In this document: positions 7,813-15,612 of the stretch, in pieces
Position numbering within the stretch: position 1 is the stretch's first letter
Layout: every line of letters starts with the position of its first letter
NCBI GenBank assembly: GCA_963798505.1
Contig: CAWCTX010000009.1
Location: 462,739-526,738, forward strand
Reading direction: 5' to 3'
Origin: CAVWSM01 sp963798505
GTDB lineage: Bacteria > Actinomycetota > Actinomycetes > Jiangellales > Jiangellaceae
Length of the DNA stretch: 64,000 nt
Notes under the pieces: model-generated
The model's database searches: none
The model's input: the letters and a program-made list of their open reading frames with translations, nothing else
What the model was told of the DNA's origin: nothing
Translations under genes and position numbers: made by a program

Positions 7813-9021
7813 ATGGCCTCCGCCACGCAAGGCCGCTTCAAGCGCTGGCTGTCGCGCCCGCCACGCGCACACGGCGAGCCAATTCCGGACCGGAGAGTCA
7901 GCTTTCTCGAGCTGTTCTATGACCTGGTCTTCGTCGTCGTCATCTCGCAGGCCGCTCATCACCTCGCCGAGCACGTCACGGTACGCGGGATCGCCGAGTT
8001 CGCCGTCGTGTTCGCGTTGATCTGGATCGCCTGGGTCAACGGGTCTCTCTACCTCGAGCTCCATGGCCGGGAGGATGGGCGTACACGCACCATCGTCTTT
8101 GTACAGATGGGCTTGCTGGTCTTGCTGGCGGTGTTCACCGCCGATGCACCGGCAGAGGATGGTCGGGCCTTCGCCATCGTGTACGCGGCATGTCTGGCGC
8201 ATGTGACGTGGCTGTACTTCACAGTCCGGCGACAAGACCGTCAGCACCGACCCGAGTTCCTGGCGCAGACGGGGCTCTTTGTGATCGGACTCGCTGTCGG
8301 GGCGGCGGTTGTCCTCACGAGCGGCTTCCTCCCCGCCGTGCCGCGACTCACTGTGTGGGCGGGTGTCGCCATCGTTTGGATAACGGGCCTGTTGCTGGTC
8401 GGGCGGACTGAAGTGGGCCTGACCCAGGGCCTACATCCCACCGAGTCGCTGGTCGAGCGGTTCGGATTGTTCACGATCATCGTTCTCGGCGAGGTCGTGT
8501 TCGGCGTCGTGGACGGGATGTCCTCCGCGGAGCGCGACGTCAAGACGATCACGACCGGGATGATCGCCCTCGTGATCGGCTTCGGCTTCTGGTGGATCTA
8601 CTTCGACCTGGTCGGCCGCCGGATGCCGCGACCAGTGGGCAGTGCACTGGCGAGCTGGTCGCTGAGTCACCTGCCCATCACCATGTCCATCGCTGCGGCT
8701 GGTGCCGCGATGGTCAGTCTGATCGAACATGCCCACGACACCCGCACGCCCGCGGGCACGGCCTGGCTGCTCTCTGGCGCCGTTGTGGTGGGCCTGCTCG
8801 CCCTGATCCTCATCGAGAGCGCGCTCGTTGACGCAGAGCGCCTAAGCGTCGTCTATCGACCGTTAAGACTTGTGCTGGCCGCGGGAGCCGCCGCAGCCCT
8901 TGTCGTCGGCTGGGCCCGGCCGGCGCCTTGGTTGCTCGCTGTGTTGCTCGTCGCGATTCTCTCGGTGATCTGGTTCTTCGCCGTCATGCGTTTTCTGCAA
9001 GCCGATGCGTGGGGCGAGTGA
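7813..9021 (+). CDS. LtrA-family (low temperature requirement A) membrane protein
   Basis: This is a 402-aa integral membrane protein with about ten hydrophobic helices. The LtrA family signature lies at residues ~31-45 (FLELFYDLVFVVVISQ), followed by AHHLAEH and a second signature, ESLVERFGLFTIIVLGEVV. The function of the family is not established; it was named from a Listeria mutant unable to grow in the cold. The ATG at 7813 is chosen because it is followed by a basic N-terminus (RFKRWLSRPPRAHGE) that runs directly into the signature. The 150 nt upstream of it hold only the end of vapC and a short hairpin. It ends 8 nt before the convergent ZIP-like gene. Confidence 0.85.
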   Translation: MASATQGRFKRWLSRPPRAHGEPIPDRRVSFLELFYDLVFVVVISQAAHHLAEHVTVRGIAEFAVVFALIWIAWVNGSLYLELHGREDGRTRTIVFVQMGLLVLLAVFTADAPAEDGRAFAIVYAACLAHVTWLYFTVRRQDRQHRPEFLAQTGLFVIGLAVGAAVVLTSGFLPAVPRLTVWAGVAIVWITGLLLVGRTEVGLTQGLHPTESLVERFGLFTIIVLGEVVFGVVDGMSSAERDVKTITTGMIALVIGFGFWWIYFDLVGRRMPRPVGSALASWSLSHLPITMSIAAAGAAMVSLIEHAHDTRTPAGTAWLLSGAVVVGLLALILIESALVDAERLSVVYRPLRLVLAAGAAAALVVGWARPAPWLLAVLLVAILSVIWFFAVMRFLQADAWGE

Positions 9022-9029
9022 CGGCGCGC

Positions 9030-9725
9030 TCACCCAAACCCGATCAGCCCGAAGGAGAGCGCGAACCCCGCGACAGTTGCGATCCCTGCTCGGACACCCG
9101 CGTGCTTGTTGGCCTCGGGCACGAGCTCCGTCGTCAGACTGCAGAGTACGGCGCCTCCCGCGGCAGCCAGGGTGAGGGCCACGACATGGTCGCGGGCCTC
9201 GTGGAGGAGTGAGTAGCCGACGAGGGCGGTCACGCCGCACAGCACAGCCAGCCCCACCCACATCGCCAAAATGTGCCTGCTGTCTACGCCTCGCTTGAGC
9301 AGTCCGGTCGTGTGCGCCATGGCCTCCGGCGCACCGCACAGGAAAACGGCCACGATAATGGCTATCTCGATGCCGTGGCCGGCGAGCAGGCCACCCACGA
9401 TGATGATGGCTTCTGGGGTCACACTCATGGCGTGGACGGCCACCTGTTGTGCTGTCAGGTGACCGTGAACTCTGTTGAGCCCATCGATCACGGCGGCATA
9501 GGCCGCCGCGCCGGCGAGCAGCCCGATCGCCACCCGGCTGCTCGCACCGGCGAACTCACTGGCCTCGCCGACGAGCTCATAGGCGACTGCACTGATCAGC
9601 GCGCCGGCACCGAGGCCGGTTACGGTTCCGAGGAGGACGTCGTTGACACGCCAACGGACGGCGATCGCGCCGCCGATGACGAACGACAGCCCCGCCACCA
9701 GGCCCCACACGAACGCTCCGGTCAT
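9030..9725 (-). CDS. ZIP-like metal transporter homologue, divergent
   Basis: This is a 231-aa inner-membrane protein with seven or eight helices and the Gly/Ala-rich packing of ZIP-family metal transporters. The regions corresponding to the metal-binding helices read VHAMSVTPEAIIIVGGLL and FLCGAPEAMAHTTGLL. They keep the P-E pairs but lack most of the histidines seen in well-studied ZIPs (the HxxxE pattern), so transport specificity is open. The N-terminus MTGAFVWGLVAGLSFVIGG lacks a signal peptide. Same strand as the membrane-protein genes upstream, separated by 22 nt. The gene is convergent with the LtrA gene. Confidence 0.65.
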   Translation of the reverse strand: MTGAFVWGLVAGLSFVIGGAIAVRWRVNDVLLGTVTGLGAGALISAVAYELVGEASEFAGASSRVAIGLLAGAAAYAAVIDGLNRVHGHLTAQQVAVHAMSVTPEAIIIVGGLLAGHGIEIAIIVAVFLCGAPEAMAHTTGLLKRGVDSRHILAMWVGLAVLCGVTALVGYSLLHEARDHVVALTLAAAGGAVLCSLTTELVPEANKHAGVRAGIATVAGFALSFGLIGFG

Positions 9726-9747
9726 GGTGGGCGATCACCGCCTGACG

Positions 9748-10386
9748 TCAGATCGAGATGCTGACGGGGAACGTGGCCAGCCAGGCAACCGTACCGACGA
9801 AGATGAAGACGCCGAAGCCCAGCAGGAACCGGCGCAGGCGGGGGGACTGCAGTTTGGTGCTCATACCGGCGAAGAAGAGCACGGCTGCGAAGAGCACCAC
9901 ACACAGCACGTAGTTTGTGGCCCGCTGGATGTTTGCCCTCGCCGTCGCTGACAGGCGCTCGGCGTCGGCCTCCAGCCGCTCTGCGTCATCCCGTGCCTCG
10001 AGCTGGTACTCGGGCATGGCGAACGGCGTGAGCGGGGCATCGGGGTTGCGGAGGGGCATGGTCGCAACCCAGGCGTCCATCGCGGGCCTGAACTCATCGC
10101 GGAAGCGCTCGTAGTAGAAGTCGGTGAGCTCCGTCTGCTCCTGCGCGTAGGCGTCGACCCACTGGATGAAAGTCGCCACGTCGACCTGGGTCTGGGAGTT
10201 TGCCAGGCCATCGGCCTTCGTCGATTCGACGCGGGCGGCCCCGGCGCGGCTGAACGCCGTTGCCTGCTCACCGTTCCAACGGCTCGCCTGGTATCCGCTC
10301 CAGGCGGTGGCGACCGTTGCTGCCGCCAACAACACCGTTGCGACGAGCTCGAGAAGACCGTTGGTCCGGCCCGAGCCCGGGGTCAT
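9748..10386 (-). CDS. Membrane protein of unknown function, partner of DUF4239 gene
   Basis: I do not recognise a named family. The protein (~212 aa) has an N-terminal helix (LLELVATVLLAAATVATAWSG), a long charged, probably periplasmic or cytoplasmic stretch with an Ala/Glu-rich coiled-coil-like segment (DDAERLEADAERLSATARA), and two C-terminal helices (YVLCVVLFAAVLFFAGM and FLLGFGVFIFVGTVAWL). This helix-coil-helix-helix layout resembles DUF4337-type proteins. The ATG at 10386 overlaps the stop of the upstream DUF4239 gene by ATGA, so the two are co-translated and may form one membrane complex. Confidence 0.75.
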   Translation of the reverse strand: MTPGSGRTNGLLELVATVLLAAATVATAWSGYQASRWNGEQATAFSRAGAARVESTKADGLANSQTQVDVATFIQWVDAYAQEQTELTDFYYERFRDEFRPAMDAWVATMPLRNPDAPLTPFAMPEYQLEARDDAERLEADAERLSATARANIQRATNYVLCVVLFAAVLFFAGMSTKLQSPRLRRFLLGFGVFIFVGTVAWLATFPVSISI

Positions 10387-11207
10387 GACGCGCCCCCCGC
10401 TTCGTCGCACGGAATCGGCACCTGCAGGTTCACGGCGGCCAAGGCCTCGTCGATAATCTCCAGCGACCGCTCCATCGCGACCGGATCGAGCCCGCCGACG
10501 CCGCCGTGGAACGGATTGTCCAGCGTGTTCAACAGGAGCAGCAACGTCACGATGACCGAGACAACCGCGCCCATCAGGAGCCCCTGGACGACGGCACGCT
10601 CGCCGCTGTCGGCGAAGAAGAGCATGTAGACGAAGATGACGGCGGCAATGAAGAACAGCGAGATCCACAGCGGGATCGGGATCACCCCGACGGCGCCGTG
10701 GACTCTATCGAGCCGCGCGGCCTCGCGGGTCGAGGTCTGCTCGAGCCATTTGTCGTAGGCGGACTGCTCGCTTGCCAACTCCGGCTCCAGGGCCTGTATG
10801 GAGCGGAACATCTCGACACCCCACGGATTGACGTGGTCGCCGAGCGTGCCCGACCGCATCCGGTCCCATTCCTCGCCGACGACCGACCTTCCATAGCAGA
10901 TGACCTCGCCGGTCAGCTCAGTCGCTGTGTCCTCTGGGAACAGCAGTGCGGTCTCGACCTGCTGCACGACTGTGAGTGCCTCCGTCTCGGCGCCCGTCCG
11001 TGACTGGTCATAGCTCGAGAACGCCAGGAAGATGATGAAGCCGAGCAGGATCGAGAAGCCGGCCGCCAGGACGCCGAACACCCCGGACGCCCGGTCGCCG
11101 TCTGCGAAGTAGCTGCCGTCGGGCGCCGTGCGCCGCACCACCAGCATCACCGCAATCGCAACGGCCGTGATGCCGAAGATGATGAGGGCGCCCACGACGA
11201 TGTTCAC
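10383..11207 (-). CDS. DUF4239 (bestrophin-like) membrane protein
   Basis: This is a 274-aa integral membrane protein of the DUF4239 group. The N-terminal region contains FGVLAAGFSILLGFIIFLAF (about residues 43-62), the most conserved element of the family. A soluble segment of ~100 residues follows, then two further helices (IPLWISLFFIAAVIFVYML and GLLMGAVVSVIVTLLLLLN) and a conserved ending L-D-NPF-GG. The biochemical role is unknown; remote similarity to bestrophin chloride channels has been proposed. It overlaps the next gene by 4 nt and ends with an acidic tail. Confidence 0.82.
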   Translation of the reverse strand: MNIVVGALIIFGITAVAIAVMLVVRRTAPDGSYFADGDRASGVFGVLAAGFSILLGFIIFLAFSSYDQSRTGAETEALTVVQQVETALLFPEDTATELTGEVICYGRSVVGEEWDRMRSGTLGDHVNPWGVEMFRSIQALEPELASEQSAYDKWLEQTSTREAARLDRVHGAVGVIPIPLWISLFFIAAVIFVYMLFFADSGERAVVQGLLMGAVVSVIVTLLLLLNTLDNPFHGGVGGLDPVAMERSLEIIDEALAAVNLQVPIPCDEAGGAS

Positions 11208-11249
11208 GACGTGTCGCCCCCATCCCCGTTCACTTGACGCGCTGGTTCA

Positions 11250-11639
11250 CTATGCCCCAGCGAGCAGCTTGGCCTTCTGCGCGACGAACTCGTTCTCCGT
11301 GAGGAGACCGGAGTTCCGCAGCTCGGCGAGTTTGGCGATCTCGTCCGCAGTGGAGGATCCGTTCGGCGATGCCACGGTTTGGATGTACTGCCGGGTCGCC
11401 TTCTCCCGCTCGGCGGCCTCTTGCATGTTTCGATCGCTCATGGAGTTGCCGCGGGCGATCAGATAGACGAGCACTCCGAGCCAGGGCACGAAGATCACGA
11501 AGATTGTCCAGAGCGCCTTGCCCCAGCCAGACAGGTCACGGCTGCGGAAGATATCGCCGAAGATCGAGATGACGAGCCAGATCCAGGCGAAGAACAGGAA
11601 GAACCACAGCGTGGTCCAGAACAGATCCATCAGCGGCAT
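11250..11639 (-). CDS. PLDc_N-SHOCT domain membrane protein
   Basis: This is a 129-aa protein. Two N-terminal helices (FWTTLWFFLFFAWIWLVISIFGDI and WTIFVIFVPWLGVLVYLIARG) make the PLDc_N two-helix module. A charged linker leads to a C-terminal SHOCT motif (IAKLAELRNSGLLTENEFVAQKAKLL, about residues 100-127), a short helical oligomerisation element. Such proteins are common beside stress-linked actinobacterial genes such as the DUF6325 and arylsulfatase genes found just upstream here. Role unknown. The start ATG is preceded by an AGGAGAAG ribosome site. Confidence 0.85.
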   Translation of the reverse strand: MPLMDLFWTTLWFFLFFAWIWLVISIFGDIFRSRDLSGWGKALWTIFVIFVPWLGVLVYLIARGNSMSDRNMQEAAEREKATRQYIQTVASPNGSSTADEIAKLAELRNSGLLTENEFVAQKAKLLAGA

Positions 11640-11689
11640 GACACTTCTCCTTTGTCGGTTGACTTGATCACTGAGTCAGGGCTAGACAC

Positions 11690-14053
11690 TCATTGCCTTG
11701 CCATGGCGATGCGGACGCGTTCTTCGGGGCTGATGAGGTGGTCCGTGTCCTCGGCGGCCGCGTCGATGTCGATTTGCACCCAGCGGACCCGGCCGGTGAA
11801 GTGGCTGTCCTTCGGCCCGTAGTCGTCACTCACGGGTGTCGCGGTGTCGCTCCCGACGTCGGTCGTCTCGTCGGCGGAGAAAGCCATCGGCACTGTTCCG
11901 TCGACGCGACCCTCGCCCACCTTGTCGCCGTCGACGTACAGCGCGACGGTGCCGCCCTTGCCCGAGGCCGCCTCCGTCGTACGTGAACTCCATCCGCACC
12001 TGGTGCTCGCCCGCGGGGATGCGGATCGGAGCCGTAGACCTTGAACTGCTGGAGACCGAACAGGTTGTAGCAGTAGGCCGGCTTTCCATCCTTGGCGTAG
12101 AGCACGAAGCCGCCGAACGCCCCACCCTGGGAGACGATCACCCCGTTCGCGCCTGTCTCTGGCACCACGATCTGTGCGGTGACGGCGTGCGACTTGTTCT
12201 TAATGACGACCACGGAGTTCTCCGAGAGCCGACCCATCCCACCGAAGAGGATCTGGGAGTTTCCCCGCACCAGTTGAGGGCGACCGGCGAGGTCAGAGTT
12301 GAACCGCTCGAAGCGACGATCGTCGAGCGGGAGAACGTTGTACCTGCCGGCCTCCATCAGGAACAACCGCTGCAGCTCGGCCAGCTTCGCCGGCTGCTCC
12401 TTCGCCAGGTCGCGCGCCTGCGTCCAGTCGTCCGGGCCGTAGAGCTCCCAGACGTCGTCATCGAACGCGGGCATTTCCGACGCCACCCACGGCGTGCTGT
12501 GCCGGGTGACGGCGGTCCAACCCTGGTGGTAGATGCCGCGGTTGCAGAACATCTCGAAGTACTGCGTCGTGTGCCGGTCGTCGGCTGCGGCGTCGTCGAA
12601 CGAGTACGCCATCGAGACACCCTCGTAGCGGGATCTGCTGGACGCCGTTGACGCTGACAGGCTCCGGTAGGCCGGCGGCCTCGAGCACGGTCGGCGCCAC
12701 GTCGATCACATGGTGGAATTGGGAGCGAATCTCGTCCCGCGCCGAGAAGCCGCCTGGCCAGTGGACGATGGTGCCGTTGCGGGTGCCGCCCCAGTGCGAC
12801 GCCACCTGCTTGGTCCACTGGTACGGGGTGTCCATCGCATGCGCCCAGCCGACCGCATAGTGGTTGTAGGCGGCCGGGCGTGCCGAAGTCGTCGATCCGA
12901 GAGGCCATGAACTCGGTCGTCTCCAGGCCGACCGCGCCGTTAAGGACGATGAGCTCGTTGAAGCAGCCCTGCGGCGTCCCCTCGGCCGACGCCCCGTTGT
13001 CGCCGATGATGTAGTAGATCAGCGTGTCGCCGAGGATCCCGAGGTCCACGAGGCTGTCGACGAGCCGGCCGACGTGGTGGTCGGTGTGCTCCAGGAACCC
13101 GGCATAGATCTCCATCTGACGTGCGAGCACCGGCTTCAGATCGTCGGGCATGTCGTCCCAGGCAGGGATCTCTGCCGGCCGAGTGGTGAGCTCGGCATCG
13201 GCGGGGATCACCCCGAGCTCCTTCTGCCGGGCAAAGGTCCGCTCCCGCAGCGCGTCCCACCCGTCGTCGAACTGGCCCTGGTACCGCGCCGACCATTCCG
13301 CGCGGAACGTGGTGCGGAGCATGCGTCGCGCCCGGCGCGAAGTAGATGAAGAACGGCTTGTCTGGCGTCAGTGCCTTCTGTTGGCGGATCCAGTCGATGG
13401 CCTGGTCGGTCATGTCCTCGGTGAAGTGGTAGCCCTCTTCCGGGGTACGGTCCGGCTCGACGGGCACGGTGTCCCGGTAGATCGCGGGCGCGTACTGGTT
13501 GGTCTCACCGCCGATGAAGCCGTAGAAGTGCTCGAACCCGGAGCCGGTCGGCCACTGGCGGAACGGGCCCATTGGGCTGGTCTCCCAGACGGGCACCTCG
13601 TGGCACTTGCCGAACTGCGCGGTCGAGTAGCCGTTGAGCTTCAGCGTCTCCGCCAGCGGCGCCGCCGTGTTCGGCCGGATCGAGTTGTAGCCCGGAGCCG
13701 AGGTGGCGATCTCGGTGATGCCACCCATGCCGACCGAGTGGTGGTTCCGGCCGGTGAGCAGAGCCTGCCGCGTGGGAGAGCACAGGGCCGTCGTGTGGAA
13801 CCGGTTGTACTTCAGGCCGTTGGCGGCAAGCCGCTCCGCCGTCGGCGTGTTGATCGGTCCGCCGAATGCGCTCGACGCCCCGAAACCGACGTCGTCGATG
13901 AGCACAACGAGCACGTTCGGCGCGCCCGCCGGCGGCCGCAGCGGCTCGATCGGCGGAAACGACGGTGTCGGGATCCTTGGCGTCGTACGTGACGAGCCCG
14001 GAGTACGCGCGGTCAGGAATAGGCAGGGCCGTACGGCTGTCATCGGGCGACAT
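11690..14053 (-). pseudogene. Arylsulfatase broken by about six frameshifts
   Basis: The pieces together give a full-length (~785 aa) type I sulfatase, which would hydrolyse sulfate esters. The formylglycine motif is intact (CSPTRQALLTGRNHHSVGMG), as are the N-terminal metal site (LIDDVGFG) and the downstream DNGAS site. The frame changes near 13,965, 13,300, 12,880, 12,628, 12,028 and 11,965, and each segment is otherwise clean, without internal stops. The start ATG at 14053 has a good ribosome site (AAGGGGAAG) overlapping the stop of the small gene upstream. A C-terminal beta-rich domain ends at the TGA at 11690. This is either a young pseudogene or a stretch of poor consensus. Confidence 0.8.
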
Positions 14054-14063
14054 TCGCTTCCCC

Positions 14064-14222
14064 TTAGTCGCGGCGGTCGTCTCTGCGGTCGTCACGGCGG
14101 TCCATGCGGCGGTTGACGCCGTGGGCGACGACCGCGGCGGTTGCGGCGGTGGTGGCGACCCGGGCGACCGGGGCGGGTCCGATCACCGCAGCGCGGCGCA
14201 TTCGTCGACGTGCGATCCCCAT
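14064..14222 (-). CDS. Small basic protein with one hydrophobic segment
   Basis: A 52-aa reading frame begins MGIARRRMRRAAVIGPA, continues with a short Ala/Val-rich hydrophobic stretch (VARVATTAATAAVVAHGV) and ends in an Arg/Asp repeat (RRDDRRDDRRD). It fits exactly between its neighbours: 2 nt after the DUF6325 stop and 10 nt before the arylsulfatase start, whose ribosome site overlaps its stop codon. That placement is the main support. Similar small proteins accompany SHOCT/DUF6325 genes in actinobacteria. Function unknown. Confidence 0.55.
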   Translation of the reverse strand: MGIARRRMRRAAVIGPAPVARVATTAATAAVVAHGVNRRMDRRDDRRDDRRD

Positions 14223-14224
14223 GA

Positions 14225-14701
14225 CTAGGCTCCCTGCTCGATGGTCTCGTCGGTCTCGTCGGCCTCTTCGGCCTCGAGGGCCGCAAGGATCGCCTGGATC
14301 GGGATGCGCCCGCTCGCGACCAGCTGGCCGCCGGAGTGACGTACGGCGCTGGCGAACGGGGCGGCCCAGGTGTTCTCCCAGACGAGGACCGCGGCCGACG
14401 AACCCGGCTCGATTGCCGCGGCTAGCGCGGTCACGTCGTCCTCGCTGAGCAGCATCGCCAGCTGCGTCTCGTACGCGCGGAGCTCGCCCAGCTCATCCAT
14501 GCCGAGGTCGGACAGCTCGAACGGCTCGACCGAACCGTCGGCGTCCTTCTTCAGGATCAGCAGGTCGAGCACGCGGATGATTCCCCGTTCGACGAGGTCG
14601 TCGAGGGCCGGGGCGATCGTTCCGTTGAACTTGCTCCCTGGGAACTCGACCACGATGTAGTCGACGGGACCGAGCTCGTCTAGGGCCGTTGTGTCATCCA
14701 T
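14225..14701 (-). CDS. DUF6325-family protein
   Basis: This is a 158-aa soluble protein. It begins MDDTTALDELGPVDYIVVEF and has the family's ferredoxin-like pattern: GPVDYIVVEFPGSKFNG, VERGIIRVLDLLILKKD, and a long acidic loop leading to AAAIEPGSSAAVLVWENTWA. Some of these proteins are annotated as DUF1269-like membrane-associated proteins. The biochemical role is unknown. The ATG at 14701 is chosen because the upstream extension of the frame has no family similarity. It heads the cluster small protein - arylsulfatase - SHOCT. An upstream element at 14733-14760 is nearly repeated upstream of the next gene. Confidence 0.85.
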   Translation of the reverse strand: MDDTTALDELGPVDYIVVEFPGSKFNGTIAPALDDLVERGIIRVLDLLILKKDADGSVEPFELSDLGMDELGELRAYETQLAMLLSEDDVTALAAAIEPGSSAAVLVWENTWAAPFASAVRHSGGQLVASGRIPIQAILAALEAEEADETDETIEQGA

Positions 14702-14732
14702 GTCCTCACCTAATCCGCCAAATGGGGACGTC

Positions 14733-14760
14733 GCATCACATCGATCAGGTGATTCGGATC
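14733..14760 (-). promoter_or_regulatory. Repeated upstream element, copy 1
   Basis: This 28-nt stretch lies 32 nt upstream of the DUF6325 start. It matches the stretch at 15163-15190 at 24 of 28 positions (core GATCAGGTGATTCGG), with the same orientation relative to its gene. The inverted-repeat partner half is degenerate here. It is probably a promoter or activator site shared by the two genes. Confidence 0.5.
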
Positions 14761-14780
14761 GAGCCGGCTCCAAGCTGGCG

Positions 14781-15104
14781 CTAGTCCGCGCCTTCGGCCT
14801 CTGCGACCTCGATCGCGACCGCGAGCCCCTTGACGATCTTGCCCGTCGCGGACGCGACCCTCGCAGTGCCGACAATGGGCGCGACCGCGGCAAGAACGCC
14901 GCGAATCCGTTCGGGGTCGACACCGGCCTCGCTTGCAAGTCCGAGGTTCAACAGATACGAGATCGATGGGGCATCGACGGCGACAAGGGCGGCGATGCGG
15001 ACCAGCATGAGCGTTTCCGGATCGAGACTCGACGCGGCGGCCGAGTCCGCGGTCATGTTCGCGAGCAGATCCAGGACCGGGGTCTCGCTTGCGGATTCAG
15101 ACAT
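14781..15104 (-). CDS. Carboxymuconolactone decarboxylase-like protein without catalytic Cys
   Basis: This is a 107-aa all-alpha protein of the CMD/AhpD-like superfamily (LDPETLMLVRIAALVAVDAP, then ASEAGVDPERIRGVLAAVAPIVG). Active AhpD-type members carry C-x-x-C in the helix after the first segment; here the position reads VDAPSISY with no cysteine, so peroxidase/disulfide chemistry is unlikely. The ATG at 15104 gives the family-length product. It is on the same strand as DUF6325 and divergent from a second CMD-like gene; the shared 165-nt gap holds a perfect inverted repeat. Confidence 0.75.
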   Translation of the reverse strand: MSESASETPVLDLLANMTADSAAASSLDPETLMLVRIAALVAVDAPSISYLLNLGLASEAGVDPERIRGVLAAVAPIVGTARVASATGKIVKGLAVAIEVAEAEGAD

Positions 15105-15162
15105 CGTGCTCCCCTTCGTTCGGGTTCCTCTCGTCTCAGCCAATACGACGGGCGGAGCGGCG

Positions 15163-15197
15163 GCATCACACTGATCGGGTGATTCGGTTCACCCGAT
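15163..15197. promoter_or_regulatory. Repeated upstream element, copy 2, with perfect inverted repeat
   Basis: Positions 15174-15197 form ATCGGGTGA-N6-TCACCCGAT, a perfect 9-bp inverted repeat with a 6-nt spacer. It lies between the two divergent CMD-like genes, 70 nt from both starts. Positions 15163-15190 repeat the element upstream of the DUF6325 gene. A related TCACCC-N5-GGGTGA arrangement occurs at 55424-55440. It is likely an operator for both divergent genes; the LAL regulator just downstream is one candidate to bind it (inference). Confidence 0.6.
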
Positions 15198-15268
15198 GTG
15201 CATGATGCGGCACCTGTGGGCACGCGCCGAGGATGGGGTCAGCGTCGTACGCGAAGAGGGGAGCGGAC

Positions 15269-15595
15269 GTGGACCACACGGATCGACTGCGGCTGCTGTC
15301 CCTCAACGATGCACGCTTCGCTGACACGCCGGGCGGCGAGCTCGTCACCTTCGAGGCGCTCGATCCCAAGTCGTTGGCACTCGTCCAGCTCGCTGCGCTG
15401 ATCGCGGTTGGTGGCGAGGTTCCGTCCTACGGCGCGCAGGCCGACGCCGCGGTGAGCGCCGGCGCAACGGCCGCGGAGATCGTCGATGTGCTCGTCGGTG
15501 TGATTCCCGTGGTCGGTCTCCCGCACGTGGTTGCCGCAGCACCGAAGCTCGCGTTGGCGCTGGGCTACGACACCGACGAGGCGCTGGACAGGTAA
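15269..15595 (+). CDS. Second CMD-like protein without catalytic Cys
   Basis: This is a 108-aa homologue of the divergent CMD-like gene (FEALDPKSLALVQLAALIAVGGEVPSY, then VSAGATAAEIVDVLVGVIPVVG). It also lacks the C-x-x-C pair. The GTG at 15269 is chosen over the ATG at 15233 because GAGGGGAG lies just upstream of it and the family similarity starts there. It ends 17 nt before the convergent LAL regulator gene. The two CMD-like proteins could form a hetero-oligomer; the fold commonly assembles as trimers or hexamers (family knowledge). Confidence 0.75.
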   Translation: MDHTDRLRLLSLNDARFADTPGGELVTFEALDPKSLALVQLAALIAVGGEVPSYGAQADAAVSAGATAAEIVDVLVGVIPVVGLPHVVAAAPKLALALGYDTDEALDR

Positions 15596-15612
15596 CACGA
15601 GCAACGGCTCAG

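Noticed and set aside
9030..9725. Confident zinc transporter of the ZIP family
   Set aside because: Most metal-binding histidines are missing, so only ZIP-like can be claimed.
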